DNA of 64,000 bases from BOG-931 sp963761525 (GTDB taxonomy: Bacteria > Pseudomonadota > Alphaproteobacteria > Rhizobiales > Xanthobacteraceae). The notes below the pieces were generated by a model. The model worked only from the letters and a program-made list of their open reading frames with translations, searched no databases and was not told the origin of the DNA. How positions within the stretch are numbered: position 1 is the stretch's first letter; every line of letters begins with the position of its first letter. Of the stretch, positions 26,402-34,723 are shown piece by piece. Location: NCBI GenBank assembly GCA_963761525.1, contig CAVXHG010000008.1, positions 248,001 through 312,000 of the forward strand. The letters run 5' to 3'. The position numbers and the translations under genes were made by a program.

Positions 26402-27901
26402 GTGAGGCATTGCGGGGTCAGAGCATTGGTGCGCATCAGCGCCGTCTTCATCGCTGTCTGCATGATGCTGATCGCAGCCTCGGTCGGCTTCGTGGTCTAT
26501 ATTCGCTTTGGCCTCAGCGGCGCGGAGTCATTTCTGATTGGACTTGGCGTGCTCACCGCATTGGCGGTTTACAACGCTATTGCAGGAAGGGGCCGCGACC
26601 GCTCCGAAGTCAGCAGTCAGATGGCCTCGCTATCGCGGGGCTCGGCGGACCTCGCGCACCAGCTTGCGGAGTTCGGCGTTAAACTGTCGACGATGGAGGG
26701 CAAAGTCGACGCCGTGCTCGATAAGGCACTGGCGACCGCGCAGCCGCTTGCTGCCGAGATCGAGGAACTCTCCACACTGGTCAAACGGTTGGCCGATCAG
26801 GTCGCGGCTCATGAGACGGCATTGAGCGGTTACGCCGGCCAATATGGCGGGCAGGCCGGGCAAACGGGTCAGCGCAGCCAGGCCGGGCATGCCGATCAAG
26901 TCGTCCAAGGTATCGTGCCGCAACCGATTCCAGCCGCGACGCCTGGGGCTCCCGCTGTGGCGCCTGTTTCTGCCGCGGGCGAAGCAGTGTCTGCTGCATC
27001 GGCCGAAGGCATGATCCCGGCTTTCGCCGGGCTCGACGCGGCGGGCGCCGGCGCTGTGATCGAAAAAGCCATCGACCGCAATACTGTCGATCTTTACCTG
27101 CAACCGATCGTGACACTGCCGCAGCGCAAGGTGCGCTATTACGAGGCGCTGTCGCGGCTCAAGACTGATGATGGTGAACTGGTTGCCGCCGGCGATTTCA
27201 TCAAATTCGCCGAAGCCGGCGGCTTGATGCCGAAGCTCGACAAGCTTTCGGTGCTGCGCTGCGTGCAGGTGGTGCGCCGGCTTCTGCTCAAGAACCGCGA
27301 CATCGGGTTGTTCTGCAATCTTTCCACTGCAACCCTGACCGATAGCGGCTTCCCGCAGCTACTGGAATTCGTCGAGGCGAACCGCGCCATCGCGCCGGCG
27401 CTGGTATTCGAATTCACCCAGAGTGCCGTGCGTGCCATGGGTCCGATGGAGCATGAGGCATTAGCCGCGATGGCCGAGCGCGGCTTCCGGTTCTCGATGG
27501 ACAATCTTTCAGATCTGCGCATCGAGCCGCGCGAACTGACGCAACGCGGCTTCCGCTTCATCAAGGCGCCTGCCACGCTGTTGCTCAACCGGGTCGGGGC
27601 TGCTTCGACCGACATCCACCCCGCCGACATGTCCGACTTGCTGGGCCGCTTTGGCATCGACCTGATTGCCGAGAAGATCGAAGCCGAAGGCGCCGTGGTC
27701 GATCTGCTCGATTACGATGTGCGGTTCGGCCAGGGCTTCCTGTTCTCGCCGCCGCGTCCGGTTCGCGCCGAGGCGTTGCAGGGTGTCGAACCGGCTAAAT
27801 TCGATGCGGACAAGAACGAACTCGACGGCGTCAAGCCAAAAGCCGGCGGCGCCGGCCGCGTTCTGGCGCAGATTGCCCGTGCCGCCGGACGTTCCGGATG
27901 A
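26402..27901 (+). CDS. TipF-like membrane protein with a degenerate EAL domain
   Basis: Up to 499 residues; GTG 26402 or GTG 26429 may be the start. Two N-terminal membrane helices (about 12-32 and 40-60) are followed by a coiled coil (residues about 70-140: MASLSRGSADLAHQLAEF...), a Gln/Ala-rich linker, and a C-terminal EAL domain. The domain keeps EAL (YYEALSRL), FCNLS, FEFTQS and AEKIEAEG...QGFLF. The DDFG motif is MDNLS and the K-x-D motif is KAP, so two catalytic aspartates are missing. This matches TipF of Caulobacter, a c-di-GMP-binding positioning factor for the flagellum. It should bind, not cleave, c-di-GMP. Confidence 0.75.
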   Translation: MRHCGVRALVRISAVFIAVCMMLIAASVGFVVYIRFGLSGAESFLIGLGVLTALAVYNAIAGRGRDRSEVSSQMASLSRGSADLAHQLAEFGVKLSTMEGKVDAVLDKALATAQPLAAEIEELSTLVKRLADQVAAHETALSGYAGQYGGQAGQTGQRSQAGHADQVVQGIVPQPIPAATPGAPAVAPVSAAGEAVSAASAEGMIPAFAGLDAAGAGAVIEKAIDRNTVDLYLQPIVTLPQRKVRYYEALSRLKTDDGELVAAGDFIKFAEAGGLMPKLDKLSVLRCVQVVRRLLLKNRDIGLFCNLSTATLTDSGFPQLLEFVEANRAIAPALVFEFTQSAVRAMGPMEHEALAAMAERGFRFSMDNLSDLRIEPRELTQRGFRFIKAPATLLLNRVGAASTDIHPADMSDLLGRFGIDLIAEKIEAEGAVVDLLDYDVRFGQGFLFSPPRPVRAEALQGVEPAKFDADKNELDGVKPKAGGAGRVLAQIARAAGRSG

Positions 27902-27948
27902 GCATGAGCCGGAAAGTCGACTTCCGGTTTTCCGAAAAGATCATGCTC
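27900..27948. repeat. REP-like palindromic element, copy 2
   Basis: A palindrome starting inside the stop codon of the EAL gene and ending 11 bases before the stop of the convergent binding-protein gene. Outer arms GAGCATGA (27900-27907) and TCATGCTC (27941-27948) pair; inner CCGGAA and TTCCGG also pair. Its right 25 bases are the exact reverse complement of the left part of the element at 3707-3755. It probably terminates both transcripts. Confidence 0.8.
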
Positions 27949-27958
27949 CACTAGAAAG

Positions 27959-28945
27959 CTACTGCGCGTCGACTTTCACCGGCAGGAACTGCGTGGTGAA
28001 CATATCCTTGTCGTTTGGGATCTCCTTAAGCAGGCCCATGTCGATAAATGACTTTTTCAACACCGCGACACCCTCCGGATCGAACGTGCCGTCGGTCGAG
28101 AAACCACCTATCTGCTCATCGTAAACCCGCGACGCCACCGCTTCACTTACGTTGATCACTTTGGCCGAGATAGCGACAGACTCTGCCTTGTGGGTCTTCA
28201 TGTAGGCGATGGTTTCAAACCATCCCTGCAGAAAGGCCCGCACCTGATCCGGGTGCTTCTCTATCTGATCGTTGGTGGCATAGAGCACATGGGTGATGAA
28301 ATGATCGACGAACGGTGTTGCCGCAGTGATGACGCGCCATTCCTTGGCTTCCTCGAGTGAATAGCCGGTTTCCAAAGCGCCGATATAGCCGTCGATCTGA
28401 TTGGTCTTGATCGCCGCGCGCGCCGGCGGCATGCCGCCGATAGCCACCGTCGTGATGCCGTTGCTGCCCCAGCCTTCCTTCTCGTTGATGCGCAGCCCAA
28501 TCCATTCGGTCAGCGAACCGACGGTCGTGCAACCAAGCTTTCTACCTTTGAGATCCGCCACCGTTTTGACCGGAGAGTCATAGCCAACCATCACCGCCAT
28601 GTTGCGGGGCACGCCATACATTTCGGCGACGGCTTTTGCCGGCACGCCCTTGACGATGAAAGCCATGCCGGGGCCGGACCCGATGCCGATATCGATGCTG
28701 CCGGAGGTGAGAAGCTGCTGCAGCTTGGCGTCGCCGGCCGAGGCCGACTCTTCGATATCGAGGCCGTGTTTGGCGAAGATGCCGGCCTGGATGCCGATAT
28801 CGAGCGGCGTGAAGGCCCAGGCGAACGGCACCACTTTGGCGACGCGCAGCTTTTCATTGGCATGTGCGGACGACAGCATCGCCAGCGCGACGAAGGCGGT
28901 GCTCGCCAGACGCGCTATCGCGCTTGTAGGAAATCGTCGCCTCAT
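27959..28945 (-). CDS. NMT1/SsuA-like ABC transporter substrate-binding protein
   Basis: A 328-residue secreted binding protein from ATG 28945. The signal peptide ends SSAHA; the mature part begins NEKLRVAKVVPFAWAFTPLDIGIQAGIFAKHGLDIE, as in NMT1/SsuA/TauA-type proteins that bind nitrate, sulfonates, taurine or aromatic acids. GSIDIGIGSGPGMAF and GRKLGCTTVGSLTEW are the usual ligand loops. No ABC permease or ATPase gene is adjacent, so the membrane part must be elsewhere. An in-frame start at 28990 would add a GRKDL repeat encoded by the 15-base repeats upstream; the shorter form fits a normal signal peptide. Confidence 0.88.
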   Translation of the reverse strand: MRRRFPTSAIARLASTAFVALAMLSSAHANEKLRVAKVVPFAWAFTPLDIGIQAGIFAKHGLDIEESASAGDAKLQQLLTSGSIDIGIGSGPGMAFIVKGVPAKAVAEMYGVPRNMAVMVGYDSPVKTVADLKGRKLGCTTVGSLTEWIGLRINEKEGWGSNGITTVAIGGMPPARAAIKTNQIDGYIGALETGYSLEEAKEWRVITAATPFVDHFITHVLYATNDQIEKHPDQVRAFLQGWFETIAYMKTHKAESVAISAKVINVSEAVASRVYDEQIGGFSTDGTFDPEGVAVLKKSFIDMGLLKEIPNDKDMFTTQFLPVKVDAQ

Positions 28946-28947
28946 TT

Positions 28948-28992
28948 CCTTCCTCCCCAAGTCCTTCCTCCCCAAGTCCTTCCTCCCCAAGT
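28948..28992 (-). repeat. Three tandem 15-base repeats, each with a Shine-Dalgarno sequence
   Basis: The plus-strand unit CCTTCCTCCCCAAGT occurs three times without change (28948-28962, 28963-28977, 28978-28992), with a partial fourth copy after it. On the coding strand each unit contains GGGGAGGAAGG, a strong ribosome-binding sequence. The copy next to the gene is 5 bases from ATG 28945. Repeat number could change by slippage. Because the unit is five codons long, an upstream start would remain in frame. Confidence 0.85.
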
Positions 28993-29027
28993 CTTCCTCG
29001 CAGACGCCAGTCGCTACACGGCAGCGA

Positions 29028-30266
29028 CTATTGTTTATGCGTTACGGTGGTCGGGATGTGATTGAGCTCTTCACATCCGGTCGCCGTGACGATAACGGTG
29101 CCGCCGATATTGACCCGGTGGTCGCCGATGCAGGCATTCGGTTCGAGCGCAAACACCATGCCGGGTTCCAACACGGCCTTGCGCACCTTTGCCGTATTGG
29201 CGCCGACGTAGCGCACGTCGAGTTTGACTGAATCCATGTTGACCTGAGTGCGGCCGGCAAGGAAGTGCGGTCCGACGGAATGCAGCAGCGGCGTATAGCC
29301 CCAGCATCCGGCCTTCCGGTGCGGCTCTTCCATCACGGCGAGCATATCGGCAAAAGCGACGCCGGGTTTAATCGCCTTGATCGCGGCGGCGTAGGACTCG
29401 AGCGCAACCTGCTCGCATTTCTTGTTGGTCTCGTCGAGCGGGTCGAGCGCAACCGTCATCTGCACCTGGATTTCCTGGTTGCCGCATAGCGGCATCAACT
29501 CCATTTGCAGGAGATCGCCACGTTGCAGCACGCGGGGCGCTTCACCGCTGGTGGTCCAGCGGGGCGGTCCCCACGATAATGTGTGTGGGCCGGAATTCAT
29601 CACGATCACCGGATAGCGCACGCCGATACCCTGGCGCAGCATTTCCGCGGTGGCTTCGGCGAACACCACCTCTTCACCAACGCCGGGCGCCGCAACTTCG
29701 GCGATTACCTTGCAGGCAGCTTCAGCCGCCTGTGCGGCATAGCGCACCTGCTTGAGCTCCTCGTCGCTTTTGACCAGCATCAGGTGGCTGAACTCTTCGG
29801 AAATGTCGGTCCACCGCGCCTTCGGCAGGGCAGTGGTGAGTTCGTTCCAGAAGTTTGCCGGGATCGCGCCGTAGATTTCAGTCGGCGCCTGCGAAGCCAG
29901 GCCAACCACGCCGAGGCTCGCTTCATCGAGCTTCTTTTCCCGCAACACCTCGGCGACGCCGGTGCCGCTTGTTGAAACGCGATAATCGTCAACCCAAAGT
30001 CTGTTACCGCGCTCCGCCGACCAGCGTGCGCGCATCACCCGCAAATACGCCCAGGTGATGACCACCGGATCGCCTTCGAGCGGAAAGATCACGCAGCCTT
30101 CGTTGTAATCGTCGCTGATATAGGTCTCGTACATCTCTCGCGAACGAAAGCCGGCAACGAGCAAACCCTCGAGACCACGCTCGCGCATCAGCTTTCGCAC
30201 ATTGGCCCAGCGCCGATCGCGCTCCGCCAAAGACAAAACCGGCGGGTGTTTGTTCTGATTTGCCAT
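29028..30266 (-). CDS. M24-family (creatinase/aminopeptidase P fold) protein with altered metal site
   Basis: A 412-residue protein from ATG 30266 (a GTG four codons upstream is possible). The N-terminal creatinase-like domain (about 10-160) precedes a pita-bread M24 domain. Canonical metal ligands are D, D, H, E, E. Here the first Asp region reads GDLLQMELMPL (Glu), the second reads NQEIQVQMTVAL (no clear Asp), His is kept in VGPHFLAG, Glu is kept in FALEPNAC, and the last Glu position reads IGGTVIVT. So the di-metal centre looks lost, as in creatinase, and the protein is more likely a C-N hydrolase of another type than an aminopeptidase. It lies 37 bases upstream of the repeats before the binding-protein gene, and may share its substrate. 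Confidence 0.8.
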   Translation of the reverse strand: MANQNKHPPVLSLAERDRRWANVRKLMRERGLEGLLVAGFRSREMYETYISDDYNEGCVIFPLEGDPVVITWAYLRVMRARWSAERGNRLWVDDYRVSTSGTGVAEVLREKKLDEASLGVVGLASQAPTEIYGAIPANFWNELTTALPKARWTDISEEFSHLMLVKSDEELKQVRYAAQAAEAACKVIAEVAAPGVGEEVVFAEATAEMLRQGIGVRYPVIVMNSGPHTLSWGPPRWTTSGEAPRVLQRGDLLQMELMPLCGNQEIQVQMTVALDPLDETNKKCEQVALESYAAAIKAIKPGVAFADMLAVMEEPHRKAGCWGYTPLLHSVGPHFLAGRTQVNMDSVKLDVRYVGANTAKVRKAVLEPGMVFALEPNACIGDHRVNIGGTVIVTATGCEELNHIPTTVTHKQ

Positions 30267-30467
30267 GAGCCTAAGCACCTTTACAGGCGCGGGTCTCTAG
30301 TCTCATCGATATCCTCCCTAGGCGCGTTTGGTTAAGCGCATTCTACTTCAAAGCATTGCAGAAACCGTCAGGTGTTGCCAGACGACAAGTGCCCTGGCGT
30401 GCGTTGACCGGGACCGCCGCGCTCACTAGAATCGCTATATCCTTAAGCCGTTTGGCGGGAGACGCTC

Positions 30468-31505
30468 ATGCACATCATCGATTCGCATTTTCATTGGTGG
30501 CCGCGGTCGATTTTCGACAAGCTGTGCGAGCGTGAGGCTTTCCCGAAAGCCCGCGTCAACAAGCGTGGCGGCTACGACTACATGCGCCGCGACACGAGCG
30601 GCCAGCATCTGAATAGCTGGGCCGAATGGTTCGATCTCGACAAGCAGTTCGAGTACATGGACAGCCTTGGCCATCAGGTGGACGTCGTCTGCTCGATCGG
30701 TCCGTTCTCGGTGTCATTCTCTGACATGCCGCTGTCCGAGGGGCGCGACTACGCGCTGATGTGGAACGAGGAGATGGCCGGCGCGCAAAAGAAACATCCG
30801 GGCCGATTGTGGGCGAGCGCTGCCGTGCCGTTGCAAGACACGCGCGCGGCGATCGAAGTGGTCGACGATGCGGTCAATCGCCTGGGGCTAATGGGCGTTA
30901 ATCTGCCGGGCAGTGTCGGCGACGATGCACGGATCGACGCCGAGCGGCTTGAGCCGTTCTACGCCCATGTTGAAAAGCTCGGCTTGCCGCTGTTCCTGCA
31001 CCCAACCGACGTCATTTTTCAGGACATGCTGTCGGACGGCTACGACGGCGCGCTGCATTTGAGCCTCGGCCGGGTCATCGAGGTTAGCGTCGCGGCGATG
31101 CGGCTGATCCTTTCCGGCACGATGGAACGCCATCCGAATTTGAAAGTCGTGATGTCGCATACCGGAGGCTCGCTGCCTTACCAGGCCGGGCGCATGGACA
31201 AGAATTCCAAGGCCGCGAAGCTGCCGCGGCCGGTGCAGGACTACATGAAGCGGATGTTCACCGACACGGTGTCGCCGCACGCCGCCGGCATCGAATTTGC
31301 CATCGACTATTACGGCATCGATCACGTCATGTACGGCACCGATTATCCGTGCTGGGATCCGGCGCCCTGTCTCAAGCTGATCGATGAGATCGGCCTGTCC
31401 GACGCCGACAAGCAGAAGCTGTTCTACGATAATGCGCGGCGTATCCTGAACTTGCGCGATCCTGCAAAAGCGCAGCCGGCAAAGCGCGAGCCCGCATTGG
31501 CCTGA
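30468..31505 (+). CDS. Amidohydrolase 2 / ACMSD-like metal-dependent hydrolase or decarboxylase
   Basis: A 345-residue TIM-barrel enzyme of the PF04909 group. The N-terminal IDSHFHWWP gives the HxH metal pair; LFLHPTDV carries the strand-5 histidine, VMSHTGGSLPY the strand-6 histidine and MYGTDYPCW the strand-8 aspartate. Members of this group decarboxylate or hydrolyse aromatic and unsaturated acids. GGGAG precedes ATG 30468. It is divergent from the M24 gene (201 bases between) and is followed after 112 bases by a Bug receptor gene, so it probably belongs to a catabolic cluster whose substrate is unknown. Confidence 0.88.
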   Translation: MHIIDSHFHWWPRSIFDKLCEREAFPKARVNKRGGYDYMRRDTSGQHLNSWAEWFDLDKQFEYMDSLGHQVDVVCSIGPFSVSFSDMPLSEGRDYALMWNEEMAGAQKKHPGRLWASAAVPLQDTRAAIEVVDDAVNRLGLMGVNLPGSVGDDARIDAERLEPFYAHVEKLGLPLFLHPTDVIFQDMLSDGYDGALHLSLGRVIEVSVAAMRLILSGTMERHPNLKVVMSHTGGSLPYQAGRMDKNSKAAKLPRPVQDYMKRMFTDTVSPHAAGIEFAIDYYGIDHVMYGTDYPCWDPAPCLKLIDEIGLSDADKQKLFYDNARRILNLRDPAKAQPAKREPALA

Positions 31506-31617
31506 TCCGGCGCAGGCTGAGTTTTACTGCAAGATTCGGATAGGCTAGTTGCCGCCGTTGGCGGCGGCGTTGTCGCTGCTGTAGCTTGCCAAAAAACATT
31601 ATGTATGGGGATCAGGA

Positions 31618-32592
31618 ATGCCGCTGCGCCGTCAATTGTTGCGCTACGCAGGAGCTTCGATCATCGCGAGCGCGCTGCCGCGCGGCGCCTTTGCGGCTGA
31701 CTATCCAACGCGCGCGGCCCGCGTCGTCGTCCCATTCCCGCCGGGTGGCGGTGCCGATATTACCGGCCGCCTGATTGCGCAATGGCTGTCGGATCATCTC
31801 GGCCAAGCATACGTCATCGAGAACAAGCCCGGCGCCGGTACCAATCTCGGCACCGAAGTCGTCGTAACGGCTGCCCCCGACGGCTATACATTGCTGCTGA
31901 TCAATACCGGCAACGCCATCAACGCCACGCTGTACCAGCATCTCAACTTTAACTTCATCCGCGACATTGAGCCGATGTGCGGCATCATCCAGGCGCCGCA
32001 CCTCTTGTTCGTTACGCCGTCATTCCCGGCCAACACGTTGGCAGAGTTCATCGCCTACGCCAAAGCCAACCCCGGTAAGGTCAATTTCGCATCGGCCGGT
32101 TCCGGGAGCGCCAATCACATCTCCGCTGAGATGTTCAAGATGATGACCGGCGTTGACATGGTGCATGTGCCGTTCAATGGCGGCGCGCCTGCAATCCTGG
32201 CTGTAGTGTCCGGTCAAGTCCAGGCGATGTTCGCCGACACGCTGACTGCTGGTGAGCAAGTGAAAGCCGGTACCGTCAAGGTCATCGGTGTGGCGACGCC
32301 TCAGCGTTCGCCATTACTGCCCGAAGTGCCGCCAATCTCGGACACCGTCCCCGGATTCTATGCCAGCTCCTGGTGGGGCATTGGTGCGCCCCACGGCACG
32401 TCCGGCGATATCGTCAAAAAACTCAACGCCGAAACCAACGCTGCCCTTGCCGATCCCACCATACAAAAGCGGTTTGCTGCGATGGGTGCATTGACGCTCG
32501 GCGGTTCGCCGGACGACTTCGGCAAGCTGATTGCCGACGAAACGGAAAAATGGGGCAAGGTCATCAAGTTCGCCGGCATCAGCGCCGGTTGA
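31618..32592 (+). CDS. TctC/Bug-family solute-binding protein
   Basis: A 324-residue secreted receptor. The signal peptide (RRQLLRYAGASIIASALPRG) contains a twin arginine-like RR and ends FAADY. The mature part starts YPTRAARVVVPFPPGGGADITGR, then VIENKPGAGTNLGTEVV and APDGYTLLL, the classic Bug ligand region; later VHVPFNGGAPAILAVVSGQV. The ligand is probably a carboxylate handled by the neighbouring enzymes. AGGA precedes ATG 31618. It converges with the PEP-mutase-like gene with only 2 bases between stops. Confidence 0.92.
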   Translation: MPLRRQLLRYAGASIIASALPRGAFAADYPTRAARVVVPFPPGGGADITGRLIAQWLSDHLGQAYVIENKPGAGTNLGTEVVVTAAPDGYTLLLINTGNAINATLYQHLNFNFIRDIEPMCGIIQAPHLLFVTPSFPANTLAEFIAYAKANPGKVNFASAGSGSANHISAEMFKMMTGVDMVHVPFNGGAPAILAVVSGQVQAMFADTLTAGEQVKAGTVKVIGVATPQRSPLLPEVPPISDTVPGFYASSWWGIGAPHGTSGDIVKKLNAETNAALADPTIQKRFAAMGALTLGGSPDDFGKLIADETEKWGKVIKFAGISAG

Positions 32593-32594
32593 CG

Positions 32595-33464
32595 TTACTG
32601 CTTCGGCGCGAAGCGCTCGTCGATGCTTTCCCATTTGTCATAGCCGACGAGCTTCTTGTAGTCCTCGAATGCCATGCCGTCGTTGCGGTGCGCAAATTTG
32701 CCTGACTTCATATCGACCAGCACGGCTTCGATTGCCTTGGCGGCGTGCATGATGGTGTCGAGACCGAGCACGGCGCAGTGGAAGCCGAGCTCGCGCAATT
32801 CTTCCATCGACAGGATCGGAGTGTGGCCGCCCATCAGCGGATTGCAGATTTGCGGCACGTCGAAAGCTTTGCCGATTTGTTCCAGCTCTTTCACGCTACG
32901 CGGCGCTTCGATGAAAATGCCGTCGGCGCCAGCGCGGATGAAACGCTCGGCGCGGCGCATGGCCTCGTCGAGATCGTAGACTGCACGCGCGTCGGTGCGC
33001 CCGAGGATCCAGGTTTCCGGATTGATGCGCTCGGCGCACGCTGCTTTGATTTTTGCTTCGGCCAGCTCGATCGGAACCACCTTCTTGCCGACCATGTGAC
33101 CACAACGCTTCGGCCACTGCTGGTCCTCGATCAGGATCGCGCTCACGCCCATGCGCTCATAGGTTTGCACCGTGTGCACGACATTCTTGACGTCGCCATA
33201 GCCGTCATCGCCGTCGACAAAAACCGGCAGATCGCAGGCTGACATAATGTCACGCACGGCGGCGGAGATTTCACCAAAGCCTTTCAATCCGACATCCGGC
33301 ACGCCATAACGCGCGCCGACCGCGGGAAATCCGCCGATGAAGTAAGTCTCAAAGCCGATTTTTTCGATCAGCCGCGCCGAAAGTGCATCATGGGCGCCGG
33401 GCACGACCAGAAACTGCTTGTCTTTGACCGTTTTATTGATGATCTGGCGGAAGCTGGTCGGCAT
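32595..33464 (-). CDS. Isocitrate lyase/PEP mutase superfamily enzyme
   Basis: A 289-residue alpha/beta-barrel enzyme from ATG 33464; an upstream in-frame start would add 17 poorly supported residues. FLVVPGAHDALSARLIEKIGF and IGGFPAVGARYGVPD form the entry of the active site, PVFVDGDDGYGD supplies the Mg-binding acidic residues, and VSAILIEDQQWPKRCGHMVGKKV is the mobile catalytic loop with KRCGH, as in isocitrate and methylisocitrate lyases. The enzyme probably cleaves a C-C bond of a 2-hydroxy- or 2-methyl-substituted diacid (for example a malate or oxaloacetate analogue). It is part of the 28-34.7 kb catabolic cluster. Confidence 0.88.
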   Translation of the reverse strand: MPTSFRQIINKTVKDKQFLVVPGAHDALSARLIEKIGFETYFIGGFPAVGARYGVPDVGLKGFGEISAAVRDIMSACDLPVFVDGDDGYGDVKNVVHTVQTYERMGVSAILIEDQQWPKRCGHMVGKKVVPIELAEAKIKAACAERINPETWILGRTDARAVYDLDEAMRRAERFIRAGADGIFIEAPRSVKELEQIGKAFDVPQICNPLMGGHTPILSMEELRELGFHCAVLGLDTIMHAAKAIEAVLVDMKSGKFAHRNDGMAFEDYKKLVGYDKWESIDERFAPKQ

Positions 33465-33603
33465 TGCATGGCCTCGGTCTTTTTTGGAACGGACAAATTG
33501 ACATACATGTCCCAACCGGAGCGATCAACTTGCAGGGTTACATCGGCTGCGCAGGCGGCTATGGTTTTATCAAACAGCCGGTACCACCGGGAGGAAAGAG
33601 ATC

Positions 33604-34662
33604 ATGAATACCGAAGCGAACAAGTCTCCTGTCGTACATTTCGTGGGCAGTATTCCACTGCCAGATTCGGAAACTGTATTCCGTACGCTTTCTGGCGCCT
33701 GCGGCGGCCATGTGCTGCGCTTGCCGGATGGCGAGACCGGTATCCGCAAGTCATGGATCAAGTTTCTGCAAGATGTGCTCGCGGAAAGTCCTGCGATCGA
33801 GATTGCACATGATCTGCCGCCGTTTCAATTCAAGCAATGGGACGGGAAGGTCGTGCGCGAAATTCCGCGCCTTCGCATCAAGCCGGGCATGATGCCTAAT
33901 CGCAAAGACTTCAAGACCGGCTATGCCGATATGGCCATTGCGTCGTTCGACGTATTTGACCGCATGCAAAAGGACGGCGTCATTCCGAACGGAGTGAAGT
34001 TTCAGATCAGCATCCCGACGCCGATTGCTCCGACCTATAACAATATGACGCCATCTGATCGGCCGAAGCTTTTGCCGGCGCTGACACAGCATTTCATTGG
34101 CGAGGTCCACACCATCGCCGCGGCGCTGCCGAACGATCGTATCGCGATCCAGTGGGATGTTTGTCAGGAAGTCCTGGCCTGGGAAGGCTATTACGAGCCG
34201 GGGCCCGTCGATTTCCGCACCGAGTGTATCGAGGTTCTGGGTCAGATCGGAGACGCGGTGCCGAGCAAAATCGACCTCGGCTATCACCTTTGTTACGGCA
34301 GCCCCGCAGACGAGCACATGGTGCAGCCGAAGGACGCCGGCCTTATGGTGGAAATGGTCAACGCTATCGTCGCGCGGGTACGCCGGTCTATCCAGTTCTT
34401 CCATCTGCCGGTTCCGAAAGGCCGTACCGACGATGCTTATTTCGCGCCGCTGGAAAAGCTCAAACTGCGGCAGGGGACTGCGCTCTATCTCGGCCTGATC
34501 CATCACAACGACGCCGAGGGTGACAAAACCCGGCTTAACGCGGCCCGCCGGTATACACGCGTTGACGGTATCGGCACCGAGTGCGGCATGGCGCGCGGCG
34601 ACCCGGCCCGGCTGCCGTCCCTGCTTGCGGCGCACACCCACGCCGCCGAGCTCGCTGGTTGA
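33604..34662 (+). CDS. MetE C-terminal-like (UROD/MetE superfamily) protein, function unknown
   Basis: A 352-residue protein with a strong GAGGAAAGAG ribosome-binding site. VHFVGSIPLPDSETVF opens it, like the substrate-binding start of MetE-type domains, and GIGTECGMARGD near the end resembles the zinc-cysteine region DCG of cobalamin-independent methionine synthase. QWDVCQEVLAWEGYY also matches the barrel core. It is too short to be full MetE and lacks the N-terminal half. It could transfer a methyl group or demethylate a small molecule taken up by the neighbouring receptors. The exact reaction is unknown. Confidence 0.65.
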   Translation: MNTEANKSPVVHFVGSIPLPDSETVFRTLSGACGGHVLRLPDGETGIRKSWIKFLQDVLAESPAIEIAHDLPPFQFKQWDGKVVREIPRLRIKPGMMPNRKDFKTGYADMAIASFDVFDRMQKDGVIPNGVKFQISIPTPIAPTYNNMTPSDRPKLLPALTQHFIGEVHTIAAALPNDRIAIQWDVCQEVLAWEGYYEPGPVDFRTECIEVLGQIGDAVPSKIDLGYHLCYGSPADEHMVQPKDAGLMVEMVNAIVARVRRSIQFFHLPVPKGRTDDAYFAPLEKLKLRQGTALYLGLIHHNDAEGDKTRLNAARRYTRVDGIGTECGMARGDPARLPSLLAAHTHAAELAG

Positions 34663-34685
34663 AGCTAGCCCGCGAATAATCTAAG

Positions 34686-34715
34686 CACCTCACGCGCCTG
34701 AAGCGCGCCGAGGTG
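34686..34715 (+). terminator. Hairpin between the MetE-like gene and the HAD gene
   Basis: CACCTC (34686-34691) pairs with GAGGTG (34710-34715), and CGCGC (34693-34697) pairs with GCGCG (34703-34707), making a strong stem 24 bases after the stop codon at 34660-34662. It has no long T-run (TAGCTCTC follows) and ends 8 bases before the TTG start of the next gene, so it may attenuate transcription or mask that gene's ribosome-binding region. Confidence 0.5.
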
Positions 34716-34723
34716 TAGCTCTC

